Assembly: GCA_003427395.1 (NCBI GenBank)
Contig: BFEA01000011.1
Span: 314,915-378,914 of the forward strand
From: Chara braunii
Taxonomy: Eukaryota > Streptophyta > Charophyceae > Charales > Characeae
Reading direction: 5' to 3'
DNA length: 64,000 nucleotides
Position numbers and translations under genes: made by a program
The notes under the pieces: generated by a model
Database searches by the model: none
What the model was told of the DNA's origin: nothing
What the model saw: the letters and a program-made list of their open reading frames with translations, nothing else
Part shown: positions 44,903 to 57,483 of the stretch, one piece after another
Layout: each line of letters begins with the position of its first letter
Numbering within the stretch: position 1 is the first letter of the stretch

Positions 44903-46764
44903 AAACAACGCGGCAACAGTTCTAGTCCCTTTACTAGTCATCCCATAACTTTCCGATGCAGAAATCGAATTGGCGTCCCGTGCGAGACTTAGTAAAGAAC
45001 CGAGCGGACGCAGGGCTAACTCATATCGACTCGCAATGCAAGCGGTCGAAATGATGTTGTACTATGTAGTACCCATACTCATGCGGTCCTCGTTAACCTC
45101 GAGGATCGCACTCGACACTCAAGTGCCGGCTGACACGCGCCTTGAGGGTTAATCTCTCGACGCTTGACAACCGCCAAGTGCGGTTGAGAACCACACCCTC
45201 TTCTGCACCCTGTGAAAAATGGGTAGTACACAAGTTCATATCCGTGGTGGCAATTGTCTCTTATTACCCTGGAGACCAGCTCCGTCATCTGGGGTCTGGA
45301 GAGAAGTCAAAGGGTTTGACTTTGACAGCTGCCGCGGACTACAACGTCCAACTATGAAAACTCTAAAAAGCAAAGGAAAAGAGGGAATCTCCTTTCATCC
45401 TCAACACATAATCTGTTTAACCCTTACGCACGGTCATAGTACGCCGCACGAAACACTGAAGACATATATATACACATACATACATATATATAGAGGGTTA
45501 TTAATATAGGACGATCACTTCTTACAGTCACAGTGGGGCTCCTCTTAGCCGTGTATATGTATGTGATCGCAGACAAATCAAATCCAGAGTCCGAACCACA
45601 AACATACCTGCAATCACATCAAAGATCCAACAAAAGTCAACGCACTACACGGGGTCAACTTCAACCATTCTCTATGCTCATACCTCTTGCTTTAGCCATA
45701 TAAACCTCACTCTTGTGCAACTCCTCGAAGTAAATACTCAGTACTTTTGTTACATGACCATTCAATAAAGTCCGGGTGAAAACACAATGAAACAGTTTAA
45801 ACCAAAGGACTAAAGCCTTTCACGTTGAGTTGCAAGAGTGGATTGAAGTTGAATCGTGAACCGACGAATCGGCAAGCGACCTATTATCAGTAATAACAGA
45901 CAAATATCCTTATAGGATCAAGTTGAAACTAGCTCAAATCCTGAATCAATCGATAAAGAAGACCTCTAACTGAAGATAGATCAATCCCAAGCTAAGTTTA
46001 TAAGTCTATGGAGAATTAACCTTCATATCATGATCTCACTCAAATCATCCTGATTAACTAAGCCTAAGCCTACCTCCAAACAAGTGCCCAAAGCAAAGGT
46101 AGACTAATGGCAGAATCTCCCCTATTCAGGGTGAATCGCCAGAACCGCCACCTATCAAAATATAATCTATCTCCTTTAAACTAAGAGAATTTCAGTAGCA
46201 CTTCCCGTAGGAGAAGTGTCTTTTCAGAATTTATATCAACATGAATATGAACGCAGAAATAGTTTTTGACTTTTCAAAGTCCAATTTTTGTAACTCCATG
46301 AATTAACAAAAATTTGGGCAGCACTCCCTTTGGAAAAGAGACTTTCCAAATTTTCACTAAGCCATGTATGAACTTTAGACAAGTTGAACTTTGCAAAGTC
46401 AAAATTTGACCAACTCCTTGCATTTGCAGAAATTTCGGCAGCGCTTCCCGTAGAGAAAGTAGCTTACCAAAATTTATACAAAGCCAAGTATCATAAAAGA
46501 TCCCAGAAAATGCGAGAATTGATCTAAGTGAAATAAAATTAGCTCAGAAAATGCAGGAATTGAACTAACTTATAAAACTCTAGCACGTGGCGAGCAACTA
46601 AAGCAACTACCTGTCAAACTGAAACTCGGACTAAGTAGTGGCCCCACCCAGTCACATGCAGGCCAAACCACAAGGGTAAGTACTCTCACCATCACAAATC
46701 AACTTGTAAAACAATAGTTTATAGTCTTTCAATGATTCAACCCTTTATCCCCAGCTTACATAAG

Positions 46765-47712
46765 GCATAAGGTAAGAACATCCAAACTTATGGAATGAAG
46801 CTTACCTTAGCCAGACCTAAAGTCAAGCCACTCAAACTTATAGAATGAGCCCAACTTAGCCAATGTATACACAAACACATGGCACAACAACTTTTCTCTT
46901 CTTTGGGCGTACGACTAGACCATTCTAGTCACCCTAAACTGTTTAAGTAGTCAGATTATATATACCTCTCTGAACTTAATCTTCAAAGCGGGCGTAGGAC
47001 TGAGCCATTCATCTTAGAAACAATGCTCAGTCGGCCCAAGTTACCTTCAGTTATACTCTTAATTGTACTCTCTTCAGGTTGTGATAAGCTATAGTCAGAC
47101 CACCTAAAGTTATAGAACAATCTGATTAGCTTGTTAATAGGTAGAATAATAATAAAATACAGCCAAATTATAACCTTGGGTTCCAACAAGTACGGGCCTT
47201 GAGTCAGACCACCTAAACTTACAGAACAGTCCGACTTTTTGCCTGATTCGTTTCTCTGTGATCTAGCTATGCGTGGCATTGGGCTAGACCACCTGAACTT
47301 ACCGAACGGTTTGCCCTTTGTCAAGTTCATTTTCTCAAAATAAAGCAGGAAGAGGCTAAGCCACCTAAACTTATGGAACGACTCAGACCTCCTTGTTCAA
47401 AACCAAATAAATAGAGAAAAATCCAAGATAAACAAGGCAACCAAGGCACCTAAACTTACATAATGCACTTGGCCCCTTAAAAAGTCAATCACAAACAACC
47501 CTCGCAAGTCAGAGCAACTAGACCACCTACACTTATAGAATAGTATGGTCCTCAAGGCCATCCCATAGCACCGGGTCTCCCCAAACTTGTGGGGACTTCC
47601 CAGCCTCCAGAGCAATCAGACCACCTAAACTTATAAAATGGTCTGACGCTCCACACAATCCAAAATAAAACATAGCACTGAGTCTCCCCAAACTTTTGGG
47701 GACTTCCTTGCC
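46765..47712 (-). repeat. Hairpin array, LTR copy 3
   Basis: Same order of units as copies 0 and 1, with cores such as CCTAAACTTATAGAA on the plus strand and arms such as AGACC/GGTCT. Some stems here have single mismatches. The paired TCCCCAAA-type hairpins are at about 47577-47597 and 47685-47706. Confidence 0.8.
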
Positions 47713-47844
47713 TTAATGACCCAGTCAAATTTTTAAAAATACTGCATTCCTCCCAACCTTCCCCTCCAGATACAATTTTTTTTTGTTCACAATCTGCGTT
47801 CAGGCAATCAACAAAATTGCAGATGAGATTACACAACCATTCTT

Positions 47845-48240
47845 TTATTCAGTCTGATTCATATTATGAAGGTCAAACCAAAAAGTAAAAGTAGGGATGC
47901 ATGTCATATATTCAGTCAAAACATGCAATGGGTAGTATAGATATGGGTTATAACTGGGGTTTATAGAGGGAAATGGAAGGTTACCTTTCAATTCCCTGTC
48001 TCCAGAACTCCTCCTTAGTTCCGGCAGAGCTCCCGCAATCAGTGGGGTAACCTCCCACGTAGGCCTTGCTGCGGTCCTATGGGTTGCAATCCCGCCTGCT
48101 GCCTTCCTCTCATAACCAAAGACTAGACTAAGAGTCAGAAAGGCAGAGGAAGAAAGTTTGAGTCTCTCAGATCCAAGGAAGGTGCTCTCAGACTCGCAGG
48201 AGAGGGCCTTGAAACCTTCAGTCGCCTGAGGGCCCCTCAA
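47845..48240 (-). other. LTR conserved block with open frame, copy 3
   Basis: A 131-codon open frame beginning at TTG and containing YERKAAGGIATHRTAARP. It lines up with 28514-28909 over its full length and with 63456-63776 over its first two thirds. It ends shortly before the hairpin array. Confidence 0.4.
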
Positions 48241-51200
48241 TGATGGCGAATGTGCGTAGCAACTTGGTCAACCCGCAATCAAGTTGTTTTGAATACAGAC
48301 TGTCATGACGTACTCCCGAACTGTAGCGGTATCCCCTCTCGCCACCACTCCTTTAAGCTATGACAACAACTTTTCCCTTCGGTCCAACCACTTTCCTCAC
48401 ACCTTACTAGAACAGCAGCTAGACACACATTAAAGATCCAAAAAAAACCCAGTTCGCGCAGCAAAATGGTATGACAAGGCAAATTGCACGCCAACCGCTC
48501 CCGCAAAAAAAACAGGCAAGGCAAGACGCAGGGTGAAAACCAACTGAGCACCACCAAATACTGTAGCACCCATTCGCACAGCCGGCGCAGCAAGGAATTC
48601 CTCCTACGCAATCCGAACGCTCCCTCGACTTCATAGTTCTTCTTGGCCGCCGTGTAACCGGCGGGGCAATATCCAAGCACCGCCGGTAGGTACACTGCCC
48701 ATTGGCTCCCCGCTACCCCCTTTTGATAGCTGAACAATACGTTGGCCGACCCGCCTGGTTCGCCTCCCCTGCGGATGACCTTTCAGTTGCCTTACACGGT
48801 GGATCGGTTAGTACCTCAGTTGGTGGCAGATCTTCTAGCAAGTAACAATCTGCAACAGCATCGCAGCTCCCGGACCAGTCTTGGCACTCCGTTCCTTCTG
48901 CTCTATGCACTTCCTTTCCTAACTGCTTCACATACCCAGACCGTTGCGCTGGTCAGCGCACTAACTGAAACGAGTACGTTTCTAACACTTCGGCTCGTTG
49001 TCCCGCTACTCCGCTCACTAAAGCCTGCCAATCCTTCCACCAGCATGCAACCCGCCGATTCTTCCTAAGGGGGCGAAGTACCGGTCAACAGGTAAGTGTC
49101 CAACACCACTGTCTGCCCGCTGCAAGTCCCCGAAGGGACGATGACCGAAATCGAATGAACCTTTCACCAAAACACAGTCGGGTGCACAAGTTGTCGTACT
49201 CTTGCAAAGGATGGAGAAAGCGAGCTCCCCGTTAACAGTAGGATCAATGCACCCAGTAACGGGTAAGTCTCCAACTTTACTGCCTGCCTGCAGCATCCCC
49301 ATGGAAATGACTGGGAAAATCAAATGAATCTTCTGCTAAAACGCGAGAGTATTCATTGTATATTTGTGAAGCAGTTTTCCCCCTAGACGCAACCTACTTC
49401 CTTACTAATTATCTTCTTTCTAACCTATTGCCAAAACTAACACTACCATCAAAATCGCCTCGGCCACAAACCTCTATAGTAACCTTTAGCCCACTCGATT
49501 CCATCAAGAATCGAGTGGTACCTCGATTTCTACCCTCACTTTGTCCCTCCTTCTGCCATAGCTCCATGCAGCCCCTCTGTCTCGCACCACCTACCCTACT
49601 AATTCCCTGCTCAAACTAACATCATATTAAGACTCCCTAGGTCTAAGAAACAATGTGTAGCATCTCCCCTCGCCCGATTCTGATAAGAATCGAGCGAGCT
49701 ATAGTGCCTTGGGTGCACCCAAGCTCGTTACCTGCCACATTTACTATCGAATGAACCGGGCACAATACCTGGCCCTGGTTCATTCACCCTGCACTGCGTC
49801 CATGCTTCGCTTCGCCTGCCCACTCCTTCAATCTTCCCGTACCTCTGCTCCTGCCGCCCTAGTTTTCTCCACCTCCATCCCCACTGCGCTTGGCTCGTCA
49901 CCCCGCCATCTCTCATTTTCATTGCACACACACCCGGCGCGACACCTAGTCCCGGTTCATCCCCGCCTCGACTTTCCCTCTTTGTTCCTTCGCCCTCTGG
50001 CATTCCGCTCTCTGCTGCTTAGCGCAGCCCGGTCGAACCTGCCGTGTCTCGCTTGTCCGCACGGTCCTAGCGCCTGGCCACACTACGGCATGTCTCCCTT
50101 GCCACCTCGCGCTCCTCTCTACTGTTGTCCGTCACCCGATGAGCTATCAGCTCGTCATTCCTGTTTCTCGTCTCCCCTGTAGCTCCGCTCTCCCCTTCCT
50201 GTGAATGTACCCGGGCGAAGATCCGGGCCAGGTCCACCCGATCCGCCTCTGCTTCCGCTATCTGTCGCTCCTCCTCACAGCAGCGTTCTGCTGCACCTTA
50301 CTCCGCCCGCAGCTGCTAGCGCAGTCCGACTGGGCCCGCCGCCTACTGCACAGCTTCAGTGGCCCTAGCTTGACTTCAGCCTACAGTCCGACGGCAGTCC
50401 GTGGGCAAATTTAGTGCCCGCTGCCTAGAGGTATGCCGCTGGTTCCTACGGAGTAGCGTTTGAGCGGAGGTTGCTGATGCTCATAGGGGGGTGGGAACCG
50501 GAAGGGAGGTACAGTGACTGACCCATCGGAGGGGCCCGACCCTGATGCTACCGGCTGACCCCTGGCCTGTATTGCCCCCCCTGGCGTAGCAGGCATAGCA
50601 CCCGCTGGTGGGTGTAGCTCCCACATGTTCCCCCATCGGGGATTTGAGCACATAAGTGGCTGCTACTCGATTCCCCGTACTACGAAAAAGGGGGTAACTC
50701 CGACGCAGTCACGAAGACAACCTATAATCGTACCTCAGGCAGTTCTCCGAACACAACACACCCCCATGTGACCCCGCCAGACCCGGAACGTTGGTCGTAC
50801 ATAGTCAACATTACCGGCCCCTACACCTGGCGTCACATCTTAATTCAAAAGACATCGGGACATAATAATAAATAACAATGACGATAAGTAATAAAATATT
50901 TAGAACCTCTAAACCGCCTGCATCGTTCCGACGCCGCCATGACAAACCCAAGGGGGATAGCCCCGCCGAACCCTCGACCCCCTCGGTCCCTTCGCGCGAC
51001 TCCGATATCCCCACGTCGTCGTCGCTCGATCTCGATCCCTTAACCTCTTTGATGAAAGCCCAACGCCGTAACTAATAGTGCTAGGCCCGAGTCTGGGTCT
51101 AGCTCTAGCGGACGCCTAAATAATCGGACACTTCACGATGTGTCGTGCTACCGAAACGCCTTAAGAAGTCACATTGTTGTCGATGTCGTCCTCCACATGT

Positions 51201-51501
51201 ACGTACAAGTCACAAGTAACCACACTAATCAACGAGACGTAATCTTTTTAATGCCTAATTAATCCGAAGGAAAAATTATGGTCGGTGATCACGCCGACTC
51301 TTCAATCATCAACAATTAACAAAGATTACGTGCGCCTCAAGTCTGCGCGCCCACACACTTCTTATTAAAGTCAACCATCAGCCGCATAAACAACGGAGAC
51401 TGTCGCGACTCGCACGATATATTCAAACTCTAAACTAAACTTATTTTCTGTCGATTGCAAAAACCAGGGCGGATACCCTTGTAAGGGTATTCGCATCGAC
51501 A

Positions 51502-52075
51502 GCGCCCCTTCAGGCGACCAGAAAGCCAACAGGTTATCACGCAGGGTTTTGTATTGAGGTGCAATATATAAAATAAATTAAATAAAGCAAATCCCTTCCT
51601 GCTGTGTGCGTCCGGCTTCGAGCGAAACCCTTCAATTGCGGTCTTCGCCGGTCCCCAGTCTTATTAATCTTTTATTATGATTTGGAACAACAGAGAATCA
51701 TGTAGATAATAATCATACAGTTTCAACATATCATGCATGCATCAACTTTGCTAACTTACTTACTTTGAGAACTGTGACAGAATCATCAGAGAAAAGCAAT
51801 CATCAACAAGTATAATGCAAGAAGCAAGATTGACTGACTCGAGCAAAGACAAAGTTGAGCGAGGGAAGAATGATAACTCATAATAGTATCAGAACATACA
51901 CATGTAGAGAGCATGGCCGACACCGATCAAGAGTACTCACTCATCCCTCTGAATCCTCTCACTCCGTTTTTCATTTTGTTGTCCGTGTGTTGTACTTTCG
52001 GCTATGTCTCTGTACTCTCTGAGGTTGTGGCCTTGGGATATAGAGCCACCTGAAGACTGTTAGTTCTGAGCATTT
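51502..52075. other. Unassigned sequence right of the array
   Basis: Sequence changes abruptly at 51502 from LTR to unrelated DNA starting GCGCCCC. I see no ORF, RNA or repeat match. An AT-rich stretch lies at about 51565-51590. Confidence 0.4.
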
Positions 52076-52603
52076 TCATCCAAGTCCCATGATACGGAAA
52101 TCAACCGTGGCACAAAACTCCTCCCATAGTGTAGGAAGATACGACAGAGAAAATATCCCTTGTCTGAGATAAGGGAACTCGGAAGGCTTAGTCACTGACT
52201 CGTAGTTGATTGCTGCAGGTGAAATATACCTCTTTGCTAGATCCACCAGGTCACCCCAATAAGAACCGTCTGTCAGAGTAAAAGGTACCGGAGGTCTGGG
52301 ATAGTCTGAGTAGAGCTTTGGTCCGAAGTTGCGGATCAGCTTAGTACCATTCTCATCAAGCTCCTTCTCCCTCTCCTCAAGATACCTTGTTGATGTGAGT
52401 CAAATTGAATCGAAGTGCTCATGAGCCTCCTTCCCCTTTCTCACATAGAGTCTTAGGTCGTGAATGGTACCACCTGCAAACTTAGTAAGGATAGCATAAA
52501 CTTACAGGTCACCTTGCCTGAAGTCAATGGCGCTGACATATTGGTATTGGAAGGCATCCTTAGAAGAAATCCTGTTGAGACTAGTAAGGATAGTTTCCGG
52601 AAC
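52076..52603 (-). pseudogene. Decayed coding sequence (about 176 codons, two internal stops)
   Basis: On the minus strand a frame from 52603 reads VPETILTSLNRISSKDAFQY and later DENGTKLIRNFGPKLYSDYP and SYWGDLVDLAKRYISPAAIN, ending at a TGA at 52076. Only a TAA and a TGA interrupt 176 codons, and the composition looks like a genuine globular protein. It directly follows a stop and a pyrimidine/AG context (TTCTAAG), so it may begin at a splice acceptor. I do not recognise the family; a retroelement structural protein or a host gene remnant are both possible. Confidence 0.45.
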
Positions 52604-52691
52604 TTAGAATGATTGTATCATACTCATGTGCTGAAGTGGGTGTCGAAACAGATGAGTCTATTGATAGAAACTCAAAAGGATTAGTGTTGAT

Positions 52692-52778
52692 TGAATGCTG
52701 ATTAAATGCTGATTAAATGCTGATTAAATGCTGATTAAATGCTGATTAAATGCTGATTAAATGCTGGTTGAATGCTGA
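52692..52778. repeat. 11-bp tandem repeat (TGCTGATTAAA), about seven units
   Basis: Nearly perfect head-to-tail copies of TGCTGATTAAA, becoming imperfect at the right (TGCTGGTTGAA, TGCTGACTGA). Looser copies of the same motif occur near 52895-52920. Confidence 0.95.
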
Positions 52779-53323
52779 CTGATTGTTGATTGAATCTGAT
52801 CCGATACAAATGAAAGGTGTCGGTGAGTTGTTCAACACTAACTGAAACTTTCTAGTAACCCTAATGATTGTACATTAAATGAACCCTGACTGAGTGCTGA
52901 TTAAATTTTGATTGGTCCTAATTGAAACTTCCATATAATTCGAATAGCTGATTCATAATCATGTATAAGCATAAATGTATGGACCAATCTTCACCGTCTC
53001 CCGCTAAAAGTACTGTCTGATTCGTACGAAACTCATATCCGGTGAAAGACAACTAGAAAGATGATAGACCCTTGTTGATGTCTTATAAAAGCTCCCCAGA
53101 AGATACGTTGTTGTTGTTTTGGCGGAATCACTAAACACTTATTGCTCGGCAGCGTACCGAAAGCTCGTTTGCTTAGTAGGACAACACGGTGTTATTCACT
53201 TGACAAATGCAACACTAAGTGCTGATCACTTGGTATCATGGTACTAAGTACCGTGGTGCGGGGGACTGAACGTTGCTTACTGGTCGGGCATGCCGATGAA
53301 GAGGGAAAAGGGTCTGAACACAC

Positions 53324-53575
53324 TCACGCCCTTTCAATCTCTATCTTGGCCCATTCAATCGCTTCCAGGAACGAGTAGATATTGTTCAGCTTTCCGTTAG
53401 GCCCATAGAAATATATGATGTATTCAATGGTTTTTTGGGTTTTCACCACCGTCAGTGCATGTTCTCTCATTAATCTTATATGGCACTGAAAACTTTCAGG
53501 TGTTTCTTCCCCCAAAGTTTTCACTTTATCTTGGTAAAGTGTGTAGGACACCAATAAGGCGTCTTCACCCCTCAT
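53324..53575 (-). CDS. Possible exon, 83 codons, unknown product
   Basis: On the minus strand an ATG at 53575 starts MRGEDALLVSYTLYQDKVKT and the frame runs to ...FLEAIEWAKIEIERA. The stop overlaps GCGTGAGT, a good splice-donor match, so it may be a first exon whose gene continues leftward toward the decayed frame at 52076-52603. The segment EAIEWAKIEIERA is likely helical. Family unknown. Confidence 0.35.
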   Translation of the reverse strand: MRGEDALLVSYTLYQDKVKTLGEETPESFQCHIRLMREHALTVVKTQKTIEYIIYFYGPNGKLNNIYSFLEAIEWAKIEIERA

Positions 53576-56500
53576 GTTTCCTCTATTTTGCAGAGATTCT
53601 CAACCACTGCCCCAAGTAGAGAGCTTGAGAAAACATACTGAAGGAGTTTAACTCCAGTGTCTTTCCACCAGTAATAGGTTGCCGATCTTCGGTCTCGAAC
53701 AAGCATCCTGCGGTCGACTAGAGTTTGGGATCACTAATAACGCTTCACAACCACAATAAATGACTGCCCTAGCCATAAACGCGTTGTAATGGCAAGGGTC
53801 TCTCTGCTTTAGACCGTAGGCGTGGGAGATCGCCTGTCCTCAGGCGATGTACCCATTATGATAGCCGACGGAATTTCCCAAATAGCAGACGTGTTTAGAT
53901 AAGTCCCTAATTAGAACCTTTCACTTGGTCATTAGTCTCTCTAGGCTAGGCACACAGACAATCAGCAGTAGTCCCGTAACCCTCACCAAAAATTAGAAAC
54001 CGAGGAGATTGGCTCACCCGCCTCGCACGTCTGTGAGGAGAGGCTCGTGTCCCCTCAGATAATCCTTGAGAGAAGCAGGTTGTGCGTGCCACTATAGACC
54101 TGAGACTAAGGATTGTTCTCTCTTTTTTTTTTTTTTTTTTTTTTTTTTGCATGCATAGGCTCACATACACATCATTCGACTTTTCACAGCCAAAGTGATC
54201 AAACTGATGCAAAGAACCCTATCCCTTCGGGAGAGGGGCACAACCCTGTCGGAGTTGGACAGTCGGGTCGTGACCAATGATGATCAAGGAAAGGGCCATC
54301 GAATTTTCTCCTTCATCTAGCCACAACTGCTAATACTAGTCTCCGCCTATTAAGAACTTAGCAATCCAATAAGCAACCTTTTTTAACAGTCTTTTCCTTC
54401 CCCCACAACTTATTACTCAGGCTCGGCACGCACGGGGAACTGATCCCAATCATGCTTTTAGAATCAGCAAATGCAAACGTTCATATGCTAGACTAAGTAT
54501 GATCTCACGCTCATGCGGTCACACAAATAATGGTACAAATCCTGCGATCGCACGAGTATCTATGGCTTATAAGATCACACACGCATATGGTTGTACAAGT
54601 TCTATCGCAGGTGTCATACTAGCCAGAGAGATAATTTAAGACTGGTAATGACACCCTTCCTGTTCCATCGTCGATAACCAGTAAAACTGTAGCCTCTGTA
54701 AAACAACAAAACTTTGGAAAAAAATAATAGTAATCGAGTAAAGCATCCCTCTTTTCATGCCCTGGTGACATCATCTCTTTTGACACGCATTATCTTTTCT
54801 CACACGGCTTAAGATCACACTAAGGTCATATTATTTGTATTTGTATTGAAAGGGACCAGCAGTGTCATGCATTTTGCTCGAGGCCAAACCACCTTACGTC
54901 AGCGGAAAGTGTCTAAAGGCCATTTAACTTCTCAGTTTGCTTGCCAGTCATCAACACACCTAGGTTGTCTCAGTACCTAGTACATCTCGTGTAGGGAAAA
55001 ACAGTTTCTCATCTGCTAGTAACTTGTACCTCTGCATCTCTGCTAACTTTCTACTCGCCTTAGTGAGCAAAAGTATGCTCGAAACCATACGGCCCACCGT
55101 GGAATCGGATGCGATCGCCCATGCTATCAGTGTAGGCTTCCTCGCTCGAGTCTCATACAAACAGCCCTCAACAAGGGAACACAGGACGCCTAACGAGCGC
55201 ATCGAAGTAGTTTCCACAGGTTTCTAGGACAAATTTCACCACTCATTTTTTAGCACACTATATGTTCACACACATCCCGCCGGCCACATACAGGTTACAC
55301 AACACGCACACACATAGTCTTCTCACCAACTCATTCAAGGAGAATACAGTGACGACAACCTTCTCAGGTGTTGGCAACCCCGCTTTATGGTGAAGACGAG
55401 ACAAGGGATGATCACCAGACAGAACATATGAGCCAATCATCCGGCGCCCATCATTAGTCGGCGCTTCCAGTGATCTGATCTTGATTAGCCCTCCCAGTTA
55501 CCTATCACACTTCAGTCGTTTGCACATACCACTTGTATCTCTCTCGTCTAACGCCAGATGAGATGCAACTTATCATCCGATGATAGCTGACGCAGGTCAC
55601 ATCAGAGGTACGTGGCGTAAATTATAATGTACGCACTTGCCTCTTTCACGAACACGTCCGGTGTTCTAACTTCACTCGTCTGAGTATAATGCTCTTGCCC
55701 CTCAGTGGCGCATCCACTCGCATTCCGCGGTCTCTGAACCTTCACACGTCACCCAGTTCCTTCGACCTTACCAGCCACCGTCTCTCCCTTTGGTTCGGCT
55801 ACCTCTTGTCACTCCGTGACAGTGGCCGATGGCACGGACCAAAGGGGGGGGGCATGACCGAGGCTCTGCTAGTCAAGCAAGAGTACCTGATGCCCAAGGA
55901 GTTCATTATGCTTCTTCCATACTGCCTCACCTACTCATCATTGCACGCTACACCATGGCACGAACTGGCGCGAAGACGTCAACAGAAGGACTTTCGCTCG
56001 CCATGCTTCAGTTGAACCACGTACACACCCGCATATATACACAAGGAGTCCAACTACTCTCTTCTCTCCCATGACACAGTGCATTATCCATGCACCTCTT
56101 CTCAGTTACGCATATCCTAGAGATGGAAGACAGGTATGAGTCGCATGCTGAAGCTAGTGATATGGACAATATGGATGAGTTGACGTCAACGAGAAACTAA
56201 GAACAAGCTTTTTCGACAACTCTCTTCTCTCTCCTACGAGTGTGCTCACTCACGAGTATGTGCATATCTTCATTAGTCTCATCACACCGACTCTCTGTGT
56301 AGACAATAATTAACACAGTATCACGCTAATCAAACACAGGTAGCACAAAGCAGACGCGCAGGGTCTTCGTCCGCACACTCTGAGAGGCGGCGATGATCGC
56401 CAAGACTCGTGCTCCTGTGTTTGCTTGTCCTGACCGTTGCGAGAGTGAGGTGTGAAGGACAATCACCCGAGTGTCACACACTGAACGTGCTGAGACAAAA

Positions 56501-57090
56501 GAGACAAAAACAAAAGATCACACTCTCCCCATTTTTCCCGCGCAGTCTGACCAGTCTCATGTCACTCGCTCCCTCTCTCCCTGACAGTGACTTACACTCT
56601 CTCTTCTTAGTTCTCACACGTGCCTTTTCGTGTTAGTTTCCAGCGTGCCGAAGTCAAGCTGACGTCAACCTTTTTCAAACATGCACGCTCGTCACGCATA
56701 TACCAGTCCTTCCCTCCCTTTTGATCTGCCCCCTTCTCACGCACGCGCACCCCTCTCTCAATCGTGACCCTCACCCCTTCGTCAGTGATGACGTCATCGA
56801 GGGCAGCGTCTATAGTCGAAGCTCACCCAACTAGCCTGCCCGCTGTACCTCTTTATAGGCACACATCGTGAGCTAATCCTGAGCAGTTGAAGTCAGCCAA
56901 GAAGTCACGCCCGCGTTAGTGATCTATTTTCGTGTCACTAGTCATCCCATTCCTGGTCTCTCACCCGCACACCGTTTTCTCTGCAACCCGGTCTCTCCCG
57001 AGTTTACTCTCTCTCTCTCTTTGTGCCCCTCTGGGTTGTGTCACGTGCGAAATGCACGCGTGTAACCACCTTCACGCTTTCCCTCACGGC
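53576..57090. other. Long stretch with no recognised gene
   Basis: No recognisable gene, RNA or copy of the large retrotransposon. A 26-base poly-T run lies at 54123-54148 (poly-A on the minus strand, possibly a retroposed tail). A minus-strand frame at 54960-55217 (…ETTSMRSLGVLCSLVEG…) has protein-like composition but no ATG. Pyrimidine-rich CT runs occur near 57000-57025. All candidate coding pieces in 52076-57483 are on the minus strand, which hints at one decayed multi-exon gene or element. Confidence 0.35.
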
Positions 57091-57483
57091 CTACGGGTGT
57101 CGAGTCTCCGATGGTCCATCCTGAACTGGCTTCACTTTGTGTCGGGCCGAACTGGCCTCAGGCCCCTTTTCCACTGGTTCAGCCAGCGGGTGGTTTCGGC
57201 CGATCTGATCCAGTCCATGCCTGGACTGGACATCCACCTCGCGATCGCTAATCTCTGACTCCCCTTTAGAGTCCCTCTCGTTGTGTTGCACCTCCCTGGT
57301 CGTGGCCCCAATCGACGATTCATCCTCATGGTAGGTGACCGTTACCCGCATGCTCGCAGTCACCCCGTTTCGCCTGCACCTTCGCTTAGCCCTGTTACGA
57401 GACTCGGTAATAGCTGCCTGTAGTCCCTCATCTCTCCTCATCTCCTGTTCCCTGTGACCACAGACATTAATCTTTAACCTCAC
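57091..57483 (-). CDS. Charged open frame, about 130 codons, unknown
   Basis: The minus-strand frame begins after a TAG stop at GTG (no ATG) and includes INVCGHREQEMRRDEGLQA and later VTVTYHEDESSIGATTREVQ. It is rich in Arg, Glu and Asp. It could be an internal exon or the linker of a retroelement polyprotein; I see no catalytic motif. Low certainty. Confidence 0.25.
   Translation of the reverse strand: MRLKINVCGHREQEMRRDEGLQAAITESRNRAKRRCRRNGVTASMRVTVTYHEDESSIGATTREVQHNERDSKGESEISDREVDVQSRHGLDQIGRNHPLAEPVEKGPEASSARHKVKPVQDGPSETRHP

Larger units (their letters stand above)
44413..51501 (-). mobile_element. Giant LTR, copy 3 (7.1 kb), right end of the array
   Basis: On the minus strand it starts TGTCGATGCG at 51501, exactly where the array gives way to unrelated sequence, and ends at 44413 before the primer site. 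This outer boundary shows that TGTCG... is a true element terminus and not an arbitrary point in a satellite. It carries a complete set of LTR features: terminal hairpin, short ORF (50411-50653), twin hairpins (about 49491-49519 and 49670-49700), conserved block and hairpin array. The copy is uninterrupted. Confidence 0.9.

Noticed and set aside
2028-51501. A viral genome with invertible segments (herpesvirus-like isomers)
   Set aside because: No viral replication or capsid genes are seen, copies are degraded, and the units are ordered as LTR and internal regions.
18492-51501. Hidden pol domains (protease, reverse transcriptase, integrase)
   Set aside because: No open frame on either strand showed motifs such as DTG, YXDD or HHCC, and the two internal regions of comparable length leave no room for a pol gene. 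A profile search would be needed to exclude highly decayed traces.
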